Assembly: GCA_023213395.1 (NCBI GenBank)
Contig: CM041465.1
Span: forward strand, 229,097,741-229,161,740
DNA: 64,000 nucleotides
Direction of reading: 5' to 3'
Source: Cycas panzhihuaensis
Taxonomy: Eukaryota > Cycadophyta
Shown: positions 23,283 through 34,574 of the stretch, piece after piece
Position numbering within the stretch: the first letter of the stretch is position 1
Layout of the letters: every line of letters starts with the position of its first letter
Program-made: the position numbers and the translations under genes
The notes under the pieces: model-generated
What the model saw: only the letters and a program-made list of their open reading frames with translations
The model's database searches: none
What the model was told of the DNA's origin: nothing

Positions 23283-23571
23283 TGTTAGAATTGAAAATGC
23301 AATCTATAACAAGACATCTAATGGTAAGTAAATGATAAAATAATAAAGTACAAAAGGATAAAGTATGTACACAATGAACATCATATGTGGAGAATTGGCC
23401 AAAACTCAATTAGAGAGAATGAAAAGTACATACTTATAATACATGCTTACCATTAGTAAGAGAACCCTATTGGTTGACTTAGAGGTGGAACACAACCTCT
23501 AATATAAAAATACAAATGAATAAGAGAGATTACATAAGGTTAATGTATGTAATTCGGTATTACACCCAACA
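23283..23571 (-). repeat. N2 5' LTR
   Basis: Plus orientation TGTTAGAATTGAAA to TACACCCAACA; 289 bases, matching 12432-12738 apart from one deletion and scattered transitions. Confidence 0.85.
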
Positions 23572-23576
23572 ATTAT

Positions 23577-24869
23577 TGGATATTACTTTAATTATTAAGG
23601 TAAAGTTGGTCTATAATTTTTGGGATCTAGTTTTTCTGGTATCCAAAGGATTACTAGCATTTATGCTAGTAGTAGAAAGGGTTTTTTAAACCCACATAGG
23701 TTGTTTACTTTTAGAAGGTTGATTTGAAGAAGATGATAATTAGATTAATTAGTTTTAGTCAAAGTCTAGTTTTGGACTAGTGTTGCTAAGCTTTCAATGA
23801 CTTCATTTTTTACTTACTATTTTGAAGAACTATTTAGAATGGTGTTAGTTAAGATATTCTCAATAGAAATATGAACTTGATTATAATTAGAGTTTGATGA
23901 AGACCCCCCTTCATCAAATTTAACATCATGCCTAATCAAAATAGTATGTGTGATAATATATAATAATCGATAAGCTTTACTTTATTCACTATAGCCAATA
24001 AAGATAAACCTTGAGTTTTTTGGATCAAACTTTTGATGTTTCTCTTTGGGAACATGTACCCAAGCAATACTTCTAAAGATTCTCAAGTGTTTTCTAGAAA
24101 GTATATGACCATATCATTTTTGTTCTTGTGTAATGTTATTTAAAGTTTTGGTTAGTAATCTATTTAACAAATAATTAGAGTAAGCTATAACTTCGGCCTA
24201 TAATTTTATATCTAGACTTTTTACATATAATATGCATCTAGTTATTCTTACCAACATATGATTCTTTCATTTAGCAACACCATTTTGTTAGGGAATATAA
24301 GTAACTAAATGCTAAAATTAGATTTTATTCCCTTTATAAAAATAAGTAAATTCATTACTTAAATACTCTTTAGTATTATCTAATCTAAAATTTTTAATTT
24401 TAAAGTCAGATTAATTTTCAGCTAAAGTTCTAAATTCAATAAAAATATCTAAAATTTCACTTCAACTCTTTAGCATGTAAACCCAACACTTTTTGGAGAA
24501 ATTATCAATAAAAGTTACAAAATATCTACTGCTAGAACATGAAGGTACTTAGAAAGGACTACAGATGTCTGAATGAATAAGTTCGAATGATGATTTTGCT
24601 CAAAATATAGTCTGATGAGGGAAGGGGTCCATGTGTTATTTGGTTGATATACAAGCTTCATAAATACCATAGATAGTAAATAAAGCAAGAAGACCACAAA
24701 CCATGTTATATTAGTTTAAGAAACATAATTTGCCATAGCTTATATGGCCAAAACATGCATGTCATAACCTACTAGTAAGGTCAGATTAAGTTATAAATGA
24801 AGTGAATGGTTTAGATTATGAACAAGTTAAGTTTGTTAAACTATAAAGATCTATTTTATGATCAATAAG
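23577..24869 (-). pseudogene. X integrase and integrase-RT linker
   Basis: Minus-strand reading in order: DLYSLTNLTCS (24850 downward, pre-integrase region), HMDPFPHQT, FELIHSDICSPF with the first catalytic Asp, RYFVTFIDNFSKK, the FRLDNTKEYLSNEFT box with the second Asp, TRCMLYVKSLDIKL, and HVPKEKHQKFDPKNSRFIFI leading to KFDEGGSS near 23905. Each block matches element C at 57880-58850. The remainder to 23577 is the variable linker before RT. Stops and frameshifts occur throughout. The frame is cut on the upstream side by Y. Confidence 0.85.
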
Positions 24870-25158
24870 TCCAGAGGCAAAGGGACATAAAAGAATGATT
24901 ATAAAGATTCCATGTCAAACATGTTAACAAAACTAAACTATCGATGGTGTTCAAAAATACCTTTGGGTTAGCGACCTCTTATTTATAGTTGGGACATTGG
25001 GATATATCCTGCCATCATACAGGTATTTTTAAATTTAAAAAATAATAAAAAATTACATACCTATTGACTCAAATATTTGGGGTTAGCTGCAGCAATCTCG
25101 TGACATCCTTAAGTGGTGTGCACTCTTAATTAAATTGAAATGAGTATTAATACTAATA
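24870..25158 (-). repeat. Y 3' LTR
   Basis: Matches 39552-39810 plus 46194-46230: shared landmarks include AATGATTATAAA, CTTATTTATAGT, GATATATCCTGCCATCAT and CCTTAAGTGGTGTGCACTCT. On the minus strand it begins TATTAGTATTAAT, decayed from TGTTGGGATTAAT of the other copy. The left boundary is accurate to a few bases only. Confidence 0.85.
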
Positions 25159-25830
25159 TTTTCCTCTATAATAATCATTTTATACAATGCCAAGCTTAAC
25201 TTTGAATTTGTGGAATTTAATTTTCCTAAGTTTCTTTGTAAATATATCTGATGTATGATCTTCTGTGTTGCAATAAACCAATTTAAGTTCACCCTCTTGA
25301 ACAAGTTCCCATATGAAGTGATGTTATATCTCAATGTGTTTAGTCCTTCCATGGAATATTGGATTGCGTATCATCTAAATAGCTCTATGATTATCACAAT
25401 ATATTTTAGTAAGACCATTATATTTCATTTGGAGATCATGAAGTAAGCAATGTAGCCAAACTATTTTACATGCACTTGTCACTGCTACCTTATATTCTGC
25501 TTTAGTTGTGGACATGGAGACAATATTTTACTTCTTAGTACTCCATGCTATAGAAGCTAAACCTAAACTAAAAGTGTATCTAGATATAGATTTTCTATAG
25601 TCAATATCACTTTCCCAATATGAATCTGTATACTCAATTAACTTGAAATTTGATGAAGGTTTATAATATAACACATAATCTGTAGTACATTTTAGATACC
25701 TTAGAATTCTTTTAGCTACTTACCAATGTATAGTTTTAGGATCTTACATAAACCTTGACACAATACTAACTACATACATAATATCTGGTTATATTGATGT
25801 AACATAAGTTAAGGTTTCAATCAATTGTCT
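25159..25830 (-). pseudogene. Y RNase H
   Basis: The minus strand ends with TSDIFTKKLRKIKFHKFK (about 25245-25195), the usual copia C-terminus, and a weak purine tract AGAGGAAAA before the LTR. Upstream lie a decayed catalytic-domain segment and the TKAEYKA-type box near 25500. Frameshifts and stops are frequent. Confidence 0.75.
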
Positions 25831-26720
25831 ATACAATATAGGATCAATAGAGGCTACATCATTAAGTTTAGATAATTTGATTCCAACTTCTATTGGTATG
25901 GCCAAAGATTTGTAGTCATTCATCTTAAACTTTTGGAGTAAGTCTAAGGTATATTTCCTTTGGGAAATAAGGATGCCATCATCGTCTTACCATACTTCCA
26001 ATCCTAGGAAGTAATGCATTAGCCCTAAGTCTATTATTTTGAATTCCTTACATATATCATCCTTGAACTTTTATGATAAATGGGGGTCATTTCTTGTATA
26101 GACCAAATCATCAATATAGAGCCCCATAATCAATATAGAGTCTCCCTTAATTTTGATGTATACATTTAGATTCAATTGGTTTCTCTTGAATCTATCTCTG
26201 AAGTACTTATCTATCCTCGAATACCATGCTCTAGGTGCTTGTTTCAATCCATAAAGTGCCTTTTTGAGTTTGTACACTTTGTTTTCTTCCCCTCCTAACT
26301 TTAAAACTTTTTTACTACTAAACATATATTTCTTCTTCAGTATAACTATTAAGAAAAGTACTTTTAATATCCATTTGGTAAACATTATAATTTTTTTTGG
26401 CTATTAGACTTGGCATCATTTGAACAGTCTCTATTCTAACAAGAGGAGAAAAGGTTTTATTATAGCTGATGCCTTCTCTTTGTGCATAGCCCTTAGCAAC
26501 AAGTCTTGTCTTATGTTTATGAATGGACCCAACATATATAAACTTGGTCTTATAGACCCATTTAGTTTCAATGACTGTCTTATTAAGAGAAAGATCAACA
26601 AACTCCCATGTATCATTCTTGACTATAGAGTTATACTCATCTTGCATAGTATTTCTCCATTCATCCTTAGTATTTGCCTCTTCAAAGATATAAGGCTTAT
26701 AACATTCTATAACTTGACTT
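25831..26720 (-). pseudogene. Y reverse transcriptase
   Basis: Two overlapping open segments (26647-26318 and 26385-26071) give a good copia RT: NDTWEFVDLSLNKTVIETKW, VAKGYAQREGISYNKTFSP, YQMDIKSTFLN, then after a frameshift KLKKALYGLKQAPRAWYS and the catalytic box LYIDDLVYT at 26120-26094. The catalytic YIDD is retained. The style, QPRG-poor with long linker, is Tork- or Angela-like, but I cannot place the lineage. Confidence 0.87.
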
Positions 26721-26779
26721 ATCAGGGAAAAGTTAACTTGATTTGAAGAGTGGACCTCCTTTCAAAGTTATTATCTAGC

Positions 26780-27780
26780 ATATTTGTTAGATCATGACTC
26801 CTCTAAACCCACTTCGGGAACCTTTGAGATTGAGTGGAGGTTCCCTCATCACTTGGCCTTGGGTCAAGTCTAGGTGGTATATATGTAAACCTTAGAGATG
26901 AATCAAAGCTAACCACAATATTTTTGCCTTTATCTTGGCCAAAATCTAGTTGATAGTAGTCATCTTCCTTGAATATAATACCCCTACAAACAATAACCTT
27001 CCTTTCCTTAGGATCATATACCTTATAGGATTTTAACACATCACTATATCCAATAAATGTGCACTTTGTGCTTTTATCATTAAGTTTTATCCTTTTCCAT
27101 TCTAGAATATGGGTAAAAGTAAGGCATCCAAATACTCTCAAGTGGTTAATGCTTGGTTTATGATCTGTCTATGTATCTTCTAGTGTTATCTACGTAAGGG
27201 CTTTAGTGGTACATTTATTTAGGAGATATACTACAGTATGGACAACTTCTACTAAAAATTCATATCCCAATTTCTTATCCTTAAGTATGCACCTTACCAT
27301 TTTAACTATGGTGCAATTCTTACATTTAGCTACCCTATTCTGTTATGGAGTATAGGGGTTTGTATGTTATCTTCTAATGCTATGGTAGGTATAGTAGGTA
27401 TTAAACTCATTAGAAATAAACTCCCCCTTATTATCTGACCTTAGGGAAAGTATTTTATTGTAACTTTGCTTCTCCACAAAGCACTAAAATACATCTAATT
27501 TAAATTTTAAGAAGTAGACCCATGTCTTCGTTGTATGGTCATCAATAAAAATAAGGAAATATTTTGCTCTTGATAGAGATTAGACATCTATTAGACCACA
27601 AACATCTATGTAAATTAGTTAAAGTGGACCCTTAGCTCTATAGCTTCCATCTAGAAAGCTCTCTCTCTATGTTGTTTGCCTAGGAGGCATCCCTTATATA
27701 TGTCTTTGTCAAGTGGAGGTATTTAATATATAGTTGTTAGATAGGGTAATGATTAGTTTAAATAATTTGTCACTAGTTAT
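26780..27780 (-). pseudogene. Y integrase
   Basis: The C-terminal box is clear in an open segment from 27141: MRVFGCLTFTHI, KSTKCTFIGYSDVLKSYKVY and ICRGIIFKEDDY-like text. The catalytic core upstream (27200-27700) is readable with stops; text equivalent to DNGGEF lies near 27440. It would join cDNA ends to target DNA. Inactive. Confidence 0.75.
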
Positions 27781-28945
27781 TTTGCCTTTAGTTATAATCA
27801 CTCTGTTCAAACTTTTATCCTTAATAGTACACTCACCATTGTCAAACACAAACTTATGATCTTGTTCCATTATCTATCCCCTAGATAGAAGGTTATTCTT
27901 GAGTGCTAGAACACAGAGGACATCATCAAGGTATCTAGTCTCTCCTAAGTCTATGGTTATGAAAACCTTACCTCTTCCACTAGATTTATGAGATGTATTA
28001 TCACCAAATATAAATTTCTCTTTCTGGGTATTACCAATAGTTTTGAATATTTCTTCCTTATGTGTCATGTAGGTTGAGCATCTAGAATCTATGTACCAAT
28101 AATCCTCTTCTTTATTAGTAATAAACCTTGACAAGAATAGTAGATCATTTTTCCTATTTTCAATGGTTATATTGGTACTTCCTCTTGTTGGATGGCTATT
28201 TTTGATAAATCATCTATCTTCTATATGGCCAACCTTATGACAATATGTGAATTAGATAGGATCTCTTTCTCTTTGAGTTAGGCTCCTACTCTTAGGGGTT
28301 CCTCCATCCATAGAGGGTGTCCTTCCTCTTTCCAAATATGGGCCTTAATTATTACTTTGTCTATTGATTGGATAATGTGGATTAAGCCTTTGAAAATTGC
28401 TTTGGCCTTGGCAATTATAATAACATTGGCTAACTTCCTAATATCTTTCTTGGCTTTGATATCTACTTTGGCTTGAGTATCTTTGATTGGGTCCTTTATG
28501 CCTTTGATTAGGAGCTTGGTATCTAGGGTGTGCATCTTGTCTTAAATTCCTATCTCTTCTCCTTGGGGATTGATCCCTTGTCCTTGAGCTTTAAGCTTAG
28601 GTATTTAATTTGATTCTAGCTTTTGTTGCAAGGGCATATTCTAAGGGTTCATTAGTACCCTTATTTTCCTTAGTAACTATCAATATAGCATTTAATTATT
28701 CTATCTTCAAAGTACTTAGGTCCTTAGATACCTCTATGCTTGTGGCTACCATTTCAAACCTTTTAATTTCTACAATATATCTAAGTATTCATTCCACAAC
28801 CTTTTGCCCAGTAAATATTTATCTAAGAGATCTAATTTAGTTCATTAGGTCTTGAACCTTGGTTATAAACTCATTGATGGTCTCTGGATGCACATCTATG
28901 GGATGGTCACTATGCTCGATAAGAATGAGGATAGTCAACAGTTGA
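27781..28945 (-). pseudogene. Y gag C-terminal part and protease
   Basis: From 28900 downward: ETINEFITKVQDLMN, FEMVATSIEVSKDLSTLKIE (about 28765-28706), a long Lys-rich stretch with repeated short strings (28535-28280), a damaged zinc knuckle reading YCHKVGHIEDR near 28240-28205, and the protease YWYIDSRCSTYMTHKEE (28112-28062). The protease motif is IDSRC where DSGC or DSGA is expected, so the Gly after the catalytic Asp-Ser is lost. The N-terminal gag is absent: the frame is cut at 28946 by the gypsy element. Confidence 0.8.
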
Positions 28946-29626
28946 TGTTGAGGGTGTGGATAAGAACCTATAAATAAAGGGAACACCATGTAGGGCATCC
29001 GTGCACCAGAGCACGAGTTTGATACCCGTAAATGGTACCCAACTACCTTAGAGTAGCTTTCAATCTTAAAAAGAAGAGCGCATGCAGGGGAGATCCTAGA
29101 TAGGCTCGAGAGGAAGGTTCTCCCACCCTTGGATGGCTGGAAGGAAAGAAGAGGAATCCTCGATGGGTTTTCCTATGATGAAGGAAGACTAAGGCAATAG
29201 GGTATAGGCGAAATGCCTAGGATGAATGTAGGTAAGCTTCCCTAGATTATTTGGTTTAGACAAATACCACTAAGGGAAGGAGTAGCAATGGACAAAAGGG
29301 GGCTCTTTCCTTTCCTCTCTCTTTCACTCAATATGTAAAGGACAAGAGAAAACAAAAAAGAAGTGCAAACATTTCATATGCAAGCAAGCTAGATGGGATA
29401 CATTTATGGGCGTTTTGAGATGAATAGGAAAAGTGGGGAGGGATACATTATCCTACTATGCCTTTTCCTATAAAAGAAATCAAGCGTGCAATGTTCATAT
29501 GTAAAAGTTGCAAGCAGCTAATTAATTTCCCCTTTTACTCTTATGTGATCTATTGGATTAAGGTAATAGATTTTTTACAAAAAAGCAAAAGGAGGAGGGG
29601 TGATGGGAAAGAGAGACAGAACGTAC

Positions 29627-29863
29627 CTAGAAAACGTGGCGGTCGATAAAAGACCTCGTTCGTATGTAACGTATGCTCTCTTGCCAATTAGTTGGTGCGT
29701 GACCAAGGTTGATGTAGAAGATAGGGGCTTCCTTACCTTCCCCTTATAAGAGATAAATAAAATAGAAAAAGATAAGAGAAACCAATGAAGCGGAAGAGAA
29801 AATGGGGGGTAAAGGCTTACTAGGAACCAAACTTCTCTTCCCTTCATGGATGTTGCTTCAGAC
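29627..29863 (-). other. Exon-like blocks in G-LTR copy 2
   Basis: These are the counterparts of 543-800. On the minus strand block 1 (29863-29821) follows GTAG and ends at GTAAGC; block 2 (about 29738-29627) ends at GTACGT; an acceptor-like TTTTATAG follows at 29475-29468. Block 2 reads GKEAPIFYINLGHAPTNW in the frame that also gives GKEAP in copy 1, but it ends in a stop just before the donor. Confidence 0.4.
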
Positions 29864-30979
29864 CTACACATACAAGGGTTTCTCCCTTTTAAGAAGGGGC
29901 TGCAGGAAGGCTATGTGTATGCAAATAAATATAATATGAATGCTTAAAACATTATATTTAGATTAAAGTAACTACTACTGCAAGCAACTTAAATCTCCTC
30001 AAGTAAACCAGGCACATCAAGCAAGAAAAAGGAAAATGAGTAGCCTCGGGATGGAAAAACCCTCCACTAAAGTTCTCCATGCAGCCTTTAGGTATAGTAA
30101 GATAGGGGTATACTAGAGTTTATGGACAGCCAACAAACATGAGAGGATATAGGGAAAGATATTGGAGAGGTACCAAGGTAACAGAGTTGCTATGGATAAC
30201 GGTCTATCACATAAGTCTCACCACAAATCCTAAGGGACACCAGGCAAAGTAAGGAGGCCTGAAAGAGGGGCGTGTAGGCCTAGAACTAGCACAGCAAGGG
30301 CTGCGTGTGCTGAGATCTAGCGTAGGCTAAGATACCATCTTCTCTTAGTTAACCTAAGAAAAGCATAGAAGCATGAGAAGAAAGACAGGAAGGGGATTGC
30401 CCTTGGGGAGTAGGTCTGAATGGGACAAATCCTACCTTACTCCCTTTGCCTAGCCTTTATGAGCCTTTTCCCACTACTTTCTTAAGGAAAAACCAGTGGA
30501 GAAATGGTGAAAACCTGAGAGTGCAAAGCTAAACCCAAAGAAGGCAACCTCAACTACAACCAAATGGAAAGAGAGCAAGAAAATATGCTTGAAAGTGAGT
30601 CTAATATGGAAAGAACACATATAAAACTTTGAAAACAAGACCAATGGTACCTGCTGGGCTAAGTCTAGGGTAGATTTTCCCCTACAACTAGCGAGAAAGA
30701 GGAGTTCCTACAGGGTTTGCAGGAGGTTTCCCTAAGGATGGCAATAGAAGACACTTGATGAGGCATATTGGAGGAGAACCATAAAAAACTTGCTTGAAAG
30801 AGCCTGGAGGAGAGCCTCCCATCATGGAAGAGTGCTATTACACGCGGGTCCTAAGCTAGAGTAGTAGGAAATGCAGAGTTACAGGTGCAACTATGGAAGA
30901 GGAGAGGAGAAGAGCAAAAACGCAGCAGTAGGAAGTTGAGTTGGAGAGCGAAGAGATTAAAAATGATGGTCTTTTTGGG

Positions 30980-30986
30980 TTTTATA
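30980..30986 (-). promoter_or_regulatory. Probable TATA box of gypsy G LTR
   Basis: Minus strand TATAAAA in the context GGTATGGTATAAAACCC. A start about 30 bases downstream would give a transcript with the pyrimidine-rich leader at 30960-30900. Confidence 0.5.
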
Positions 30987-31950
30987 CCATACCAACCCTA
31001 GTCGAGTGTTTAGTACACAAATAGGGATGAGTTGGGTGAGTGGCCATGTGGCAATTCTGCGAAAAAGGCAAGAATCACCATGACAGATATAAAAAATAAG
31101 TTGCAATAGTCACACTACAGTAAACTTTGCAGTACCACTTAGTTTACAATAGTGTAGGATCAGTAAGCCAAAATGGCCACAATCGAGGTTCTGGGAGCCC
31201 TAAAAAGTGATGTGGCAGGCCTGGGAGGGGCTAGCCCTCCTGCCCAGGTGGCTAGGGATAGTTTGGAAGGCATGCAGATAAGGCCAAATGAAGCATCAAA
31301 GGTTAGGATTCCCAGAAAGGTCATGATATGAGTACAGGGTCAAGGTATGAGCAAATCATATGAGTCAAGTGAGGCTTGAGGTGACATGGAGGTAGTGTGG
31401 AGGGTCGTAGAGTGCCATGGGGATGCCTACCTTACGAAAAGGTAGGTCCTGCGGGTCATCATAGGCTCACAATATGATAAGCAAAATGATCAAGCAAATG
31501 GATGCAAGGTGATCATACAAATGAAGCAATTAGTCATGCAATTAGGCAATACTTCTATCAACCTTTCCAAAGAATCAGTAAAAGTGAAAAGAGAGAAGCA
31601 TACCTATTCTTACCTAAGTCGACTAGTCCGTATCCATTCTCGATAGCTGGGAAACACTGCCCCCTTGGCAGTAGAGCCATGCTGCTTGGAAGCATAGTGC
31701 GATGGTGAATGCTAGCAACAAAACTATCAGTAGCACATGTGTATATAAATATGTAAATCATAATTACAACAAGATTCAAGGGTGCTAGCAAGTGTCATGG
31801 TAGAATGCATGGATACGATGACAGGGGTGGAGACAACATAGGGGCTGTCTATATGCCACCCAGGAATCAACTAGAAGCTAAGAAGGATGAGGGCGCTACC
31901 CCCATCGTAAAAGTGTAAAGAGAAATGCATAATGATATTAGGAAGCCTAA

Positions 31951-32099
31951 TGGTTGGTATAGTTTAACCTCATTAGCGGTTAGCTTTCAGAGGTGAAAAC
32001 AGATTACAAAGTAAGATGCAAGATGACCTAACACTTGGGTGCCAGGGCAACCGGGCAAGTCTCAAAGGCAATCAGTAAGAAAAGGAAGATGATGCTCAA
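31951..32099 (-). other. Gypsy G, between RNase HI and LTR
   Basis: Short stretch with no motif recognised; probably the end of the RNase HI reading frame and untranslated sequence. Confidence 0.35.
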
Positions 32100-32490
32100 G
32101 GATGAGGCGAATGAGGGTGTCCACCTCAGCATTAAGGGCCCGAGGGATGTGTCAGATGTCATCAGACTGGAAACAGGCTAACAGGGACCTAGCAGTCGAA
32201 GTGAGAGCTTTCAAGCATGGGCATCACACCTAGTAAACCTAGGTGAGATGGGACACCACTACTTCGGAGTCGCAAAGAAGAATGATAGATCCATGATAGA
32301 AACATAGTGCATCCATAAGGGCTTCGATAACGGCCATGTATTCGGCTTTGTTATTGGTGGCTTAGGAGAGGAAGATCTCATAACGTAAGAAATCGTACCT
32401 GAAAGGGCCACGAAGAATCTATGCAGTGGCCGAAGGGCCAGGGTTACCACAGCTTCCACCATCGGTAAAGATGTAGAGAGTTATGGATGG
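32100..32490 (-). pseudogene. Second RNase HI domain (aRH type) downstream of integrase
   Basis: The minus strand in one frame shows a complete RNase HI fold signature. FTDGGSCGNPGPSATA (32469-32422) carries the first catalytic Asp. ATNNKAEYMAVIEALMDA (about 32363-32310) carries the catalytic Glu. IILLCDSEVVVSHLT (about 32292-32248) has the second Asp. HIPRALNAEVDTL ends it near 32112, with the last Asp. Spacing is right for the whole domain of about 130 residues. Five or six in-frame stops, mostly of TAG or TGA type at Gln, Trp or Arg positions, inactivate it. It differs from the Ty3/gypsy RNase H at 35850-36440 and resembles the additional archaeal-like RNase H known in Tat elements. Confidence 0.85.
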
Positions 32491-32649
32491 GAAAAGAAAA
32501 TGTCTCGGTAGGGAGAATGTATAATAATATAGGGGTCGAAGCAAAAGAGGCTTGTATAGCAAGTAATAAATGGCCATGAAGGGTAGGAGGACCTAGCAAT
32601 GAGGCTACCCAAGGACAGGAGCAGGCTAAGTTTAGAGGGGTCGATGACC
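32491..32649. other. Gypsy G spacer next to RNase HI
   Basis: No motif recognised beyond the immediate N-terminal continuation of the RNase HI frame (to about 32490). Confidence 0.35.
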
Positions 32650-33130
32650 AAGCTCATGTCTGTCACTCAGTGGAGGCCACATCGCTAGACCTCCTCACCA
32701 TGATAGACTATATAGCAGATCCATACAGAATGGTGAGGTGGGATAATGATGATGAGGTAGGCAGGGCAGAAGTGCCCCCTAAAGATGACGAGGGTGGCGA
32801 TGGAGGTGATAGGGCTAGCCCATCACGAGCTACAGGAGAGGCAGGTCCATTAGGGATTGTAGGCAGAGAGGCAGGTCCATCATGGATTGCAGGTGGAGAG
32901 GCAGGCCCATCAAGAGTTACAGAGGAGAGTAGGGGCCCAGTGACATGAGCTTGGAGGTTGCAGATCGTCAGGAGATCCAGAGAGGCAACTACACTAGTCG
33001 AGGGGAGGAGGGACGTCCTAGTTGCTGAGGCAGTAGCTGAGGAGGTACCCGAGGAGGAGGAGGTACCTACAACTGGTGGAGTGCTCAAGGTAGAGGCAGT
33101 CACCTAAGTAGAGGAACCGGTAGCTGCACC
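32650..33130 (+). pseudogene. Possible antisense ORF with repeats in gypsy G
   Basis: The plus strand, opposite to pol, is open for 92 codons (32670-32948). It reads TSLDLLTMIDYIADPYRMVR and then an acidic run DDEGGDGGD. Three imperfect copies of a unit like GEAGPSRVT follow, spaced about 13-14 codons. Past a stop it continues with an acidic VAEEVPEEEEVPTTGG. The other strand is also open here (33103-32708), so coding is not proven. Tat-lineage elements are known to carry extra ORFs, some antisense, between pol and the 3' LTR; this is in the right place. No family assigned. Confidence 0.35.
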
Positions 33131-34074
33131 AAGTGAGACATAACCTTCTCCTGTCGTCATTTGATTGCCATATGTACATGTATAGTTTGATTTTGATTTG
33201 ATATACATATGGACATGTACCGATACACGATGCGCTAGATTGTAGGTATAGCAGACATCTAGATACTGGTGGAGGCAATAGTCTAGGAGATATTTTCCTG
33301 GGCCTATGCAGAGGGATAGCCTCCCATCCAGGCAGGTGATGAGCCCAGATTAGCAGGCGCCCACGCAACAGCATTCACCCCATTGATAAGGGCAAGAGAC
33401 ATATAGATCGCAGAGTCCCAAGAGCATGAGGCACATGTGGGAGGGAAGCATGCGGACCTAAACACTACCTGAGCTAAGAGGGATGCCCCATGTAGTCTGC
33501 ACAAGTACCGGAGGCCTGTGGAGGAGCTAGAGGGGATACAGAGAGTTGTATCTGGCTAGGAGTGATGGAGGAGCATCTCAGAGGGATGGAAGAGAGGCTC
33601 CACAGCAGAGATATATCGAGATCGTATCCAGGCCCGATACGATTAATTGGTGGATGAGGTGGCATCAAGGTTGATGAGTAGCAGGACATATACCCACACT
33701 GTGGTGACAACCCCAAGGAGGCCACGAGATGAGGAGAGTAGAGCAGGAGGCTCCGGAAGACCGAGGAGGAGTCTCAGAGGGATGTGGCCTCCAGGAGAGG
33801 GATCACATTGATGAGGAGATGATGCCCTAAGGGAGGGGCAGTAGTAGAGTAGTATATAGGAGTTTTGTTTTAGACAGGGAAAAGCATGGACCTTGAGGGA
33901 GTCACCATATGTAGTCACATGATTGTACCCTCCCTGTGAGGACACCAACTTCCCACAGATGATGTACCATACCATTTGTATAACATGACACATGATTATT
34001 TTGATGTATATAGATGGGGTGATTGATACCCTAGTTGCTATATAATGATGTGTATGTTTTTGTTTACACATTTG

Positions 34075-34120
<46 letters not shown>

Positions 34121-34574
34121 AGGGTGCACAGATGCACAGGGATATGTATGATGATGTTTTGATCTTACTATTATATGATTTTTGTGTTATGATATTTGTT
34201 TGAGCTATACACATTTCCTTTCATGTAGGGCCATATTCCTAGTAGAGACACACACATTCGCCATGAGTAGCGACAATAGATACATGTGAGGCTAGGAGAT
34301 AGGGCAACACACATGTCCACATGGGAGCATAGCGGGATATGCAAAGGAAATACCAATAGGAGGGGAGTGATGACACTCCAGAGCATCATCCTAATTAGGG
34401 GATGCCCAAATAGGAGGATGAGGTTCCCAGGGGAATGGGAACAGGGGTTCCGCGAGAGGAACCAAAAGGAACAAGAGAGCCACCCTAAGCCATCATTTTG
34501 CCTGTGGCTAGGAGGAATGGGAACAAGCTTAGGATGGTAGTTTAGGCTTATTTCAGAGCATAGAAAAGGTAACG
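33131..34574. other. Gypsy G region between integrase and antisense ORF
   Basis: GC-richer than the surroundings. On the plus strand a charged string MEERLHSRDISRSYPGPIRL (about 33579-33640) could belong to the possible antisense ORF. Otherwise there are many stops on both strands and a TG microsatellite. Nothing else recognised. Confidence 0.35.
34083..34115. repeat. (TG)n microsatellite
   Basis: An uninterrupted run of 16.5 TG units flanked by ATATA. It lies within the gypsy region downstream of integrase. Confidence 0.95.

Larger units (their letters stand above)
12432..23571 (-). mobile_element. N2, non-autonomous LTR element carrying copia B
   Basis: The LTRs are 12432-12738 (3') and 23283-23571 (5'), with a minus-strand primer-binding site. 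The target duplication is ATTAC (12427-12431) and ATTAT (23572-23576). Without the inserted B element the internal region is about 3.2 kb. It contains no protease, integrase or reverse transcriptase, but it has a decayed charged ORF of its own in the 5' half. It would have depended on enzymes supplied in trans. Confidence 0.8.
28946..31950 (-). repeat. Gypsy G 3' LTR (approximate limits)
   Basis: The minus strand ends ACACCCTCAACA at 28946 and then gag of Y resumes, so the 3' end is sharp. The start is uncertain; a purine-rich GATGGGGGTAG near 31905-31895 might be the polypurine tract. Most of 28946-30400 matches 1-1615 in inverted orientation. A TATA box lies at 30980-30986. No coding domain was recognised. 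A length near 3 kb would fit a Tat-type element. Confidence 0.5.

Noticed and set aside
33643-34137. 164-codon minus-strand frame containing a Thr-His run
   Set aside because: The run is produced by the TG microsatellite; the rest has no motif and lies in a zone open on both strands.
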